Origin: Euryarchaeota archaeon UBA88
GTDB taxonomy: Archaea > Thermoplasmatota > Poseidoniia > Poseidoniales > Poseidoniaceae
Length of the DNA: 11,003 nt
Direction: 5' to 3'
Assembly: GCA_002499545.1 (NCBI GenBank)
Contig: DAME01000043.1
Coordinates: 1 to 11,003, forward strand
In this document: in pieces, positions 6,765-11,003 of the stretch
How positions within the stretch are numbered: the first letter of the stretch is position 1
Layout of the letters: each line of letters begins with the position of its first letter
The notes under the pieces: model-generated
The model's database searches: none
Told to the model about the DNA's origin: nothing
What the model saw: the letters and a program-made list of their open reading frames with translations, nothing else
Translations under genes and position numbers: made by a program

Positions 6765-6782
6765 ACGGCAAGAGGGTATTAC

Positions 6783-6790
6783 AGGAGGGA
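6783..6790 (+). promoter_or_regulatory. Strong Shine-Dalgarno sequence of aceE
   Basis: AGGAGGGA is a near-perfect anti-16S match. It is spaced about 8 nt from the ATG at 6797 and shows that this message has a leader, in contrast to the leaderless pattern suggested for several neighbours. A second ATG at 6793 is in another frame and too close to the site. Confidence 0.75.
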
Positions 6791-6796
6791 ACATGC

Positions 6797-9469
6797 ATGC
6801 GCTTCGGTGTTCGAGGGACTTTACCTGACCCAGACCCTGTTGCGACGCAGGAATGGATTGATTCCATCCTTGCAGTTCGCGACCAACTTGGAGACGATGA
6901 AGCCCGTCGCTTGCTTTTTTCTACCGTTGACGCTGCTCGTAATGCGGGCGTTGACATCGACGTAGTCAACACGCCCTACCTCAACACCATCCACCCATCA
7001 AGTCAGGGGACTTACCCCGGTAACTTGGATCTCGAGACCCGTCTACACGGCATCATTCGCTGGAACGCCATGATGATGGTCACACGCGGCAACAAATACT
7101 TCGACGGCATTGGCGGTCACATCTCGACCTATGCATCAGCCTCTCACGCCTGGGAACTTGGGTTTAATCACTTCTTCCGAGGTAAAGACGGTGCTGGACA
7201 GGGCGACCATCTTTACTGGCAAGGGCACGCTTCACCAGGTATCTATGCTCGAGCATGGCTTGAAGGTCGCTTGACCCATGAAAACATCGAAGCATTCCGT
7301 CAAGAAACCGGCGGTAAAGGATTGTCATCCTACCCTCATCCTCGATTGATGCCTGACTTCTGGGAATTCCCTTCCGTTAGTATGGGCTTAGGAGCAATGA
7401 CTGCCATTCACCAAGCTCGCTTCAACCGCTATCTCGAAGACCGCGGTCTGGTTTCGACTGCAAACTCTCGCGTATGGTACACGATGGGGGACGGAGAATC
7501 CGATGAACCCGAATCCCTGTCGCAACTTTCGCTTGCCGGTCGAGAGGGCCTTGACAACATTGTCATGACCATGAACTGCAATCTCCAGCGCCTTGACGGA
7601 CCTGTCCGTGGCAACTCAAAAATCGTTCAAGAACTCGAAGGCCGCTTCCGCGGTGCTGGTTGGAACGTTATCAAGGTCCTGTGGGGTAGCGGCTGGGATG
7701 ATTTGTTCGAGCGAGATTCCGCAGGTCTTCTTGCTGCACGCCTTGACGAATTGGTCGACGGCGATGAGCAGCGCATCATGACTGCAGAAGGCGGCACCAT
7801 CCGCAAAGAATTGTTCAATTCAGACGGCCTTGCTGCACTGGTCTCGCACCTCAGCGATGAGGAACTGGTTGACCTATGTGCTGACGTTGGCGGTCATGAT
7901 TTCCTCAAACTCCACGCAGCCTACTCCCAAGCAACCGCCCACAAGGGCGAGCCAACCGTTGTCCTGATGCGTACCATCAAAGGATTTGGTCTTGGGCCTG
8001 CGTTCGCCGGCCGAAACACGACGCATCAAAAGAAGAAGGCTGACATGGACAGCATTCAGTTCATGCGCGATGATTTGGGACTTCCTTTCAGCGATGAAGA
8101 ACTCGAAACCTATCCGTATGTCCTACCCGAAGACGTCCCGGAACTCGTTGCCTACGCCAAACAACGTCGCGCTGCAATGGACGGATTCATGCCCAGTCGA
8201 ACGGTTCCAAAGTTCGACCTCACTCTTCCGAAGGAAGCAACTTACGGTGAATTCGATGAAGGCACCAAGGGCAAACTGCAGGTCTCAACAACGATGGCCT
8301 TCGTTCGAATTTTACGCGCACTGATGAAAGACAAAGAGTTCGGCAACCGCATCGTCCCCATCATTCCCGATGAAGCACGTACGTTTGGAATGGACCCACT
8401 GTTTTCTGAATTCGGCATCTACCATCCCGAAGGCCAGTTGTACAAACCGGTTGACCACAAGGTGCTGATGAAGTACAAGGAATCAGCCAAAGGCCAACTC
8501 TTGGAAGAAGGCATCAATGAAGCAGGTGCAACTTCAACGTTCATTGCTTCAGCCACTTCGTTTTCGACCCACCACTATCCAACTCTACCGTTCTACATCT
8601 TCTATTCGATGTTCGGATTCCAGCGTGTTGCTGACCTTATTTGGTCCGCCGCTGACCAGCGCGCCCGGGGTTTCCTCATGGGGGCGACTTCAGGAAGAAC
8701 AACCCTCAACGGAGAAGGTCTGCAACACCAAGACGGCCACTCCCTGCTGATGGCTCATACCAATCCTGCCGTTCGTGCATGGGACCCTGCGTTCGCATAC
8801 GAACTGGCGACCATCATCCGACACGGAATCGATGAGATGTACGGTCAAGACAAGGACGTCATCCACTACATCGCAGTCTACAACGAAAATTACCCTATGC
8901 CGCCCAAGCCACAAGGCGTAGATGAAGGCATCATCCGAGGCATGTACCTGCTGCGAGGTGCACCAAAGGGCGACGGACCAATCGTTCGATTAATCGGCTC
9001 TGGACCTATTATGATTCAGCTGCTTGATGGAGTTGAAAAATTGGAAGCCTACGGCGTTCGTGCTGAGATTTATTCTGCAACCTCTTACGGGGAACTGCGC
9101 CGTGAAGGATTGGACTGCAACCGCTGGAACCGATTGCATCCTTCCAAGCCAGCCAGGCAGCCGTGGGTCGAGCAGATGCTTGGTAATTCAAAAGTTCCAG
9201 TCATTGCCGTATCCGACAACATGGCAGCGGTACCTGACATGATCCGTCAATGGGTAAGCGGTCCTTTCACGGTGCTTGGAACCGATGGATTTGGCCGCTC
9301 GGACACCCGTGAAGCACTGCGTCGCTTCTTCGAAATCGATGGAAAAGCCGTCGCCCTTGCAGCGCTGTCCTCATTGGTACGCGACGGTTCAATCGAGGCC
9401 AGCGTTTATGAAAAGGCCGAGAAAGAATACGGTATTTCAACAGAGCGTACCGACATCACAGAAGTGTGA
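6797..9469 (+). CDS. aceE: Pyruvate dehydrogenase E1 component, homodimeric (AceE) type
   Basis: An 890-residue thiamine diphosphate enzyme that decarboxylates pyruvate and reductively acetylates the lipoyl group of E2, feeding acetyl-CoA to the TCA cycle. E. coli AceE is about 886 residues and the two align over nearly their whole length. Landmarks are 'YPGNLDLE' (73-80), 'SSYPHPRLMPDFW' (177-189), the ThDP/Mg motif 'GDGESDEPES' (231-240) ending at 'NCNLQRLDGP' (260-269), active-loop H410 in 'NTTHQKKK', catalytic E571 in 'EEGINEAGA' (570-578), and 'SGRTTLNGEGLQHQDGHS' (632-649). The N-terminal segment that binds E2 in E. coli ('DPVATQEWIDSI') is kept, so an E2 partner is expected. No E2 or E3 gene lies nearby; the next genes are on the other strand. 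Most archaea oxidise pyruvate with ferredoxin oxidoreductase, so this gene is probably of bacterial origin. Confidence 0.98.
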   Translation: MRFGVRGTLPDPDPVATQEWIDSILAVRDQLGDDEARRLLFSTVDAARNAGVDIDVVNTPYLNTIHPSSQGTYPGNLDLETRLHGIIRWNAMMMVTRGNKYFDGIGGHISTYASASHAWELGFNHFFRGKDGAGQGDHLYWQGHASPGIYARAWLEGRLTHENIEAFRQETGGKGLSSYPHPRLMPDFWEFPSVSMGLGAMTAIHQARFNRYLEDRGLVSTANSRVWYTMGDGESDEPESLSQLSLAGREGLDNIVMTMNCNLQRLDGPVRGNSKIVQELEGRFRGAGWNVIKVLWGSGWDDLFERDSAGLLAARLDELVDGDEQRIMTAEGGTIRKELFNSDGLAALVSHLSDEELVDLCADVGGHDFLKLHAAYSQATAHKGEPTVVLMRTIKGFGLGPAFAGRNTTHQKKKADMDSIQFMRDDLGLPFSDEELETYPYVLPEDVPELVAYAKQRRAAMDGFMPSRTVPKFDLTLPKEATYGEFDEGTKGKLQVSTTMAFVRILRALMKDKEFGNRIVPIIPDEARTFGMDPLFSEFGIYHPEGQLYKPVDHKVLMKYKESAKGQLLEEGINEAGATSTFIASATSFSTHHYPTLPFYIFYSMFGFQRVADLIWSAADQRARGFLMGATSGRTTLNGEGLQHQDGHSLLMAHTNPAVRAWDPAFAYELATIIRHGIDEMYGQDKDVIHYIAVYNENYPMPPKPQGVDEGIIRGMYLLRGAPKGDGPIVRLIGSGPIMIQLLDGVEKLEAYGVRAEIYSATSYGELRREGLDCNRWNRLHPSKPARQPWVEQMLGNSKVPVIAVSDNMAAVPDMIRQWVSGPFTVLGTDGFGRSDTREALRRFFEIDGKAVALAALSSLVRDGSIEASVYEKAEKEYGISTERTDITEV

Positions 9470-9497
9470 GGTCAAGCACAAGGGAACAGTACCTGTT

Positions 9498-9848
9498 TCA
9501 CTCAGTACCGATGAGTTTGTAATCATCAGAGAGTGGTGTAGCACCGGTTTCCATGAGGATGATTTGCCCGTCTTTGAATCGCATAAAGGACATAACGGCC
9601 TCCGAGTCAGAATCATTTGAAAAGTGAACGATTGAGTGAGCAACGCCAACTTCATCGTTTTCGAAGAGGATTCTGCGCTGCTCAGATTGAGGGGTGTTGT
9701 CGCCACCAGCGAATCCTAGAATGTCGGACTTGCTCATGGTGAATCCACCGACGTGCGGGTTGAAAACACAATCATCGTGGATGAGTGCTCCAAGTGCTTC
9801 GACATCTCCGTTTTCCCAGGCTACGTTGTATGCTTCTATGATAGACAT
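9498..9848 (-). CDS. NTF2-like / SnoaL-like domain protein
   Basis: A 116-residue single-domain protein with the alpha-plus-beta cone pattern of the NTF2/SnoaL superfamily: an N-terminal helix 'SIIEAYNVAWENGDVEALGALIHDDCVF' (2-29), a middle insertion, then strands around 'RRILFENDEVGVAHSIVHF' (58-76), 'EAVMSFMRFKDGQIILMET' (83-101) and a short tail. These folds may be enzymes (isomerases, cyclases) or binding proteins, and no catalytic set can be assigned here. ATG 9848 is chosen because the motif starts there and because TTTAAG lies 25-30 nt upstream. The frame continues to a GTG at 9977, but that part is dissimilar and runs into the zinc-ribbon gene. Its 3' end lies 28 bp from the aceE stop, convergent. 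Confidence 0.8.
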   Translation of the reverse strand: MSIIEAYNVAWENGDVEALGALIHDDCVFNPHVGGFTMSKSDILGFAGGDNTPQSEQRRILFENDEVGVAHSIVHFSNDSDSEAVMSFMRFKDGQIILMETGATPLSDDYKLIGTE

Positions 9849-9872
9849 GATGTGTGTCCAGCGCGCCAGTCG

Positions 9873-9878
9873 CTTAAA
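9873..9878 (-). promoter_or_regulatory. TATA-like box of the NTF2-like gene
   Basis: On the minus strand TTTAAG lies 25-30 nt before the ATG at 9848. This fits a leaderless or very short-leader transcript and supports the shorter start. It also suggests that the gene is transcribed separately from the zinc-ribbon gene upstream. Confidence 0.4.
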
Positions 9879-9966
9879 CCCGTCGAAGAGAAAATCTGCT
9901 GGGATTCTCGATTGGATTGAATGATTCTCCTGGCTTATTGCAGGTGAGCACTGTTCAATCTGCTCT

Positions 9967-10158
9967 TCAATTGCCACGGGTTCGCGCCTTTTCTTCTTCG
10001 ATGTGGCTCTTCCAGTATTGCGTCATCTCTTTTGCGAGATACACATCGTAGCAAGCCTTGCATAATTCTATTTTTTCGAGATTTTCTGCATGATAGTGAA
10101 ATGTCGGGTTGCCTTCACCGCAAGAGCTGCATTTGCCAGTCAGAGAACGATCTGTCAC
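9967..10158 (-). CDS. Small zinc-ribbon protein (two CxxC pairs)
   Basis: A 63-residue protein with C10-SS-C13 followed by G, and C33-KA-C36, a typical four-cysteine zinc knuckle pair with 19 residues between them. 'TFHYHAENLEKI' (19-30) bridges the pairs, and a charged helix follows ('AKEMTQYWKSHIEEEKART', 42-60). Such ribbons commonly mediate nucleic acid or protein contacts; I do not recognise the specific family. The start is GTG: the only nearby ATG upstream, two bases earlier, is followed at once by TGA. A TATA-like box 21-28 nt upstream of the GTG supports it. The gene diverges from the cysteine-rich micro-gene at 10299 across 140 bp, which may be meaningful if both handle metal. Confidence 0.75.
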   Translation of the reverse strand: MTDRSLTGKCSSCGEGNPTFHYHAENLEKIELCKACYDVYLAKEMTQYWKSHIEEEKARTRGN

Positions 10159-10178
10159 ATATCTTGCAGAAATCGGTC

Positions 10179-10186
10179 ATATTTAG
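10179..10186 (-). promoter_or_regulatory. TATA-like box of the zinc-ribbon gene
   Basis: On the minus strand CTAAATAT lies 21-28 nt before the GTG at 10158. This is the leaderless spacing seen at several other genes here, and it makes the GTG the likely first codon of the message. Confidence 0.5.
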
Positions 10187-10251
10187 ACATGGGCAAAAAT
10201 GCAGTGACATATCGGCAATGAATGTGTGAAGATATTATCAATTACGGCATT

Positions 10252-10282
10252 ATTATTAATTCAGATACCTTTAATTAATAAT
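10252..10282. repeat. Perfect 10-bp inverted repeat overlapping the micro-gene TATA box (candidate operator)
   Basis: ATTATTAATT at 10252-10261 is the exact reverse complement of AATTAATAAT at 10273-10282, with an 11-bp spacer. Arm centres are 21 bp apart, two turns of DNA, so a dimeric repressor could bind both arms on one face. The right arm lies inside the AT-rich TATA region of the gene at 10299, so binding would block TBP. The arms are AT-only in an AT-rich stretch, which raises the chance of coincidence. Confidence 0.45.
10270..10280 (+). promoter_or_regulatory. TATA box of the cysteine-rich micro-gene
   Basis: TTTAATTAATA lies 19-29 nt before the ATG at 10299 and is the most AT-rich promoter-like element in the window. 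The spacing predicts a transcript that starts at or very near the ATG. The in-frame TAA at 10272-10274 rules out an upstream extension of the micro-gene. Confidence 0.5.
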
Positions 10283-10298
10283 TCGTACAGGCCCCTAC

Positions 10299-10364
10299 AT
10301 GCCTTGTGAATGCTGTACCTGTGACCCGTGTGGAACTGCCTGCTCCTGTGATGGATGCTGCTGA
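10299..10364 (+). CDS. Cysteine-rich micro-protein, metallothionein-like (21 residues, 9 Cys)
   Basis: A 21-codon frame (ATG to TGA) whose product has cysteines at 3, 5, 6, 8, 11, 15, 17, 20 and 21. The pattern is CxCCxCxxCxxxCxCxxCC; the remaining residues are small or acidic (P, E, T, D, G, A, S), with no aromatic or hydrophobic core. Dense CxC and CC pairs of this sort are the signature of metallothioneins, which bind Zn, Cu or Cd as thiolate clusters; the Neurospora copper metallothionein is only 25 residues with 7 cysteines. Both TGT and TGC codons are used, so it is not a simple repeat. A TATA box at leaderless spacing and an overlapping inverted repeat precede it. It diverges from a zinc-ribbon gene. 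Metal storage or detoxification is inferred; a thiol redox buffer or a metal-delivery peptide is also possible. No homologue is recognised. Confidence 0.6.
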   Translation: MPCECCTCDPCGTACSCDGCC

Positions 10365-10488
10365 AGTTTCACTCGATGAATTTCCTTGTTAGCCCTCTGA
10401 CCTACTCTGCAGTGAGTCTGCATATGCTAGCACAATCTTGGGTTCTTGCCGGCCATACGTTGATGATGTTTCGGATGAATTTCGAATT

Positions 10489-10980
10489 ATGACGGACGTC
10501 GTTGTGTTTGGGCTAGCCCTTGCTGCTTTACTTGGTTTAAGGGTCTGGCTAACATATAAAAATGGAGAATTGGGCAAATTTATTGGTTTCATGAAAGTGG
10601 CCGTAAAGGCCAACGACGACCTCTTTGATGGCGATACCAAAACCTTCGTTGTCGCCACCAACGGGGCCGAACGCACGGTTCACATCAAAACCGTTAACGA
10701 TGCTCTCAACAACATCTTTGCATCATCTTCCACTTCGAGCATGCTCTATTTTGGCCCTCAACGTGATACTGGCCTTCATCTTGAATATTCTATTTACAGC
10801 AAGAACGGTGATGACTTCATGCGGTTGATAGAAAAAAAAGGCGAGGAGGTCATCAACACTTTGGAATTCAACTTGGACAAAGAAGGTCCTGTGCCGGCGA
10901 TGGATGTGCTCATCAGCCTGGTTAGCCGCATGGGTACAACACCGGCCAATTGGTGGGATACAGTGGACCTCAAGTCGTGA
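10489..10980 (+). CDS. Unrecognised protein with one N-terminal membrane segment
   Basis: A 163-residue protein that I do not recognise. It has one hydrophobic segment at about 4-22 ('VVVFGLALAALLGLRVW') followed by basic and polar residues, so it is probably a membrane-anchored soluble domain. The domain looks alpha plus beta, with 'KTFVVATNGAERTVHIKTVNDAL' (51-73), 'MLYFGPQRDTGLHLEYSIYS' (85-104), a charged helix 'DDFMRLIEKKGEEVINTLEF' (108-127), and a C-terminal tryptophan pair in 'TTPANWWDTVD' (150-160). It has no cysteine. ATG 10489 puts the membrane helix at the N terminus; a TTG at 10438 would add 17 polar residues. It lies 124 bp downstream of the cysteine-rich micro-gene on the same strand, so co-transcription is possible but not shown. 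Confidence 0.6.
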   Translation: MTDVVVFGLALAALLGLRVWLTYKNGELGKFIGFMKVAVKANDDLFDGDTKTFVVATNGAERTVHIKTVNDALNNIFASSSTSSMLYFGPQRDTGLHLEYSIYSKNGDDFMRLIEKKGEEVINTLEFNLDKEGPVPAMDVLISLVSRMGTTPANWWDTVDLKS

Positions 10981-10987
10981 TGAGGCG

Positions 10988-11003
10988 ATGACAAAGGTGA
11001 TCT
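10988..11003 (+). CDS. Possible start of a following gene, cut by the window edge
   Basis: An ATG seven bases after the preceding stop opens a frame of five full codons (M-T-K-V-I) before the window ends. GAGGCG lies just before it. The close spacing would fit an operon with the membrane-anchored protein, but the sequence is too short to tell a gene from chance. Confidence 0.2.

Noticed and set aside
6599..6766. Upstream extension of the Hc1-like protein (56 extra codons)
   Set aside because: It crosses the likely TATA box and leader region and is unlike the compact Hc1 core.
9849..9977. Upstream extension of the NTF2-like protein from a GTG
   Set aside because: The added part lacks similarity, overlaps the zinc-ribbon stop, and a TATA-like box sits inside it.
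1..11003. CRISPR array, insertion sequence ends, integrase or phage genes
   Set aside because: No regularly spaced repeats, transposase-like frames or attachment-site duplications beside the tRNA were found on reading the window.

Overview
The window reads as a marine planktonic archaeon of the Marine Group II / Candidatus Poseidoniales type, although no rRNA marker is present to prove it. The archaeal evidence is a FEN1/XPG flap endonuclease ending in a PCNA-binding box, a Trm-G10/Trm11-type THUMP methyltransferase, and TATA-like boxes about 20-31 nt upstream of several start codons, as expected for leaderless archaeal transcripts. Mixed with these are bacterial-type genes: a full-length homodimeric pyruvate dehydrogenase E1, a small cold-shock protein, a CybB-type cytochrome b561, a class III CoA-transferase and an Hc1-like histone. 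Such a blend is typical of that lineage.

Layout. 23-977: cytochrome b561 and a cold-shock protein, both on the minus strand. 1126-1202: tRNA-Arg(UCG), minus, with CCA encoded. 1252-1662: a YkgJ-type Cys-cluster protein, overlapping tail-to-tail with Trm-G10 (1628-2761, minus). Trm-G10 diverges from the flap endonuclease (2837-3865, plus) across a 75-bp gap with one TATA-like box. The endonuclease overlaps tail-to-tail with a CaiB/BaiF CoA-transferase (3848-4894, minus), which diverges from a polytopic GT-C-like membrane protein (4947-6416). A 59-residue Hc1-like protein (6419-6598, minus) meets it tail-to-tail and diverges from aceE (6797-9469). No E2 or E3 gene follows aceE. Two small minus-strand genes come next: an NTF2/SnoaL-like protein (9498-9848) and a four-cysteine zinc-ribbon protein (9967-10158).

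The most unusual segment is 10159-10364. It holds a micro-gene at 10299-10364 coding for 21 residues, nine of them cysteine, in a metallothionein-like pattern. It has its own AT-rich TATA box at leaderless spacing. A perfect 10-bp inverted repeat overlaps that box, with arm centres 21 bp apart (two helical turns), as for a repressor operator. The micro-gene diverges from the zinc-ribbon gene. It is followed by an unrecognised protein with one N-terminal membrane segment (10489-10980). A metal- or redox-responsive module is a reasonable but unproven reading.

The rest is mostly single-gene units packed tail-to-tail or head-to-head: central carbon metabolism (aceE, CoA-transferase), DNA replication and repair (fen), tRNA maturation, chromatin, and electron transfer. 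No CRISPR array, insertion sequence or integrase was seen. No stretch over 300 bases lacks a gene.
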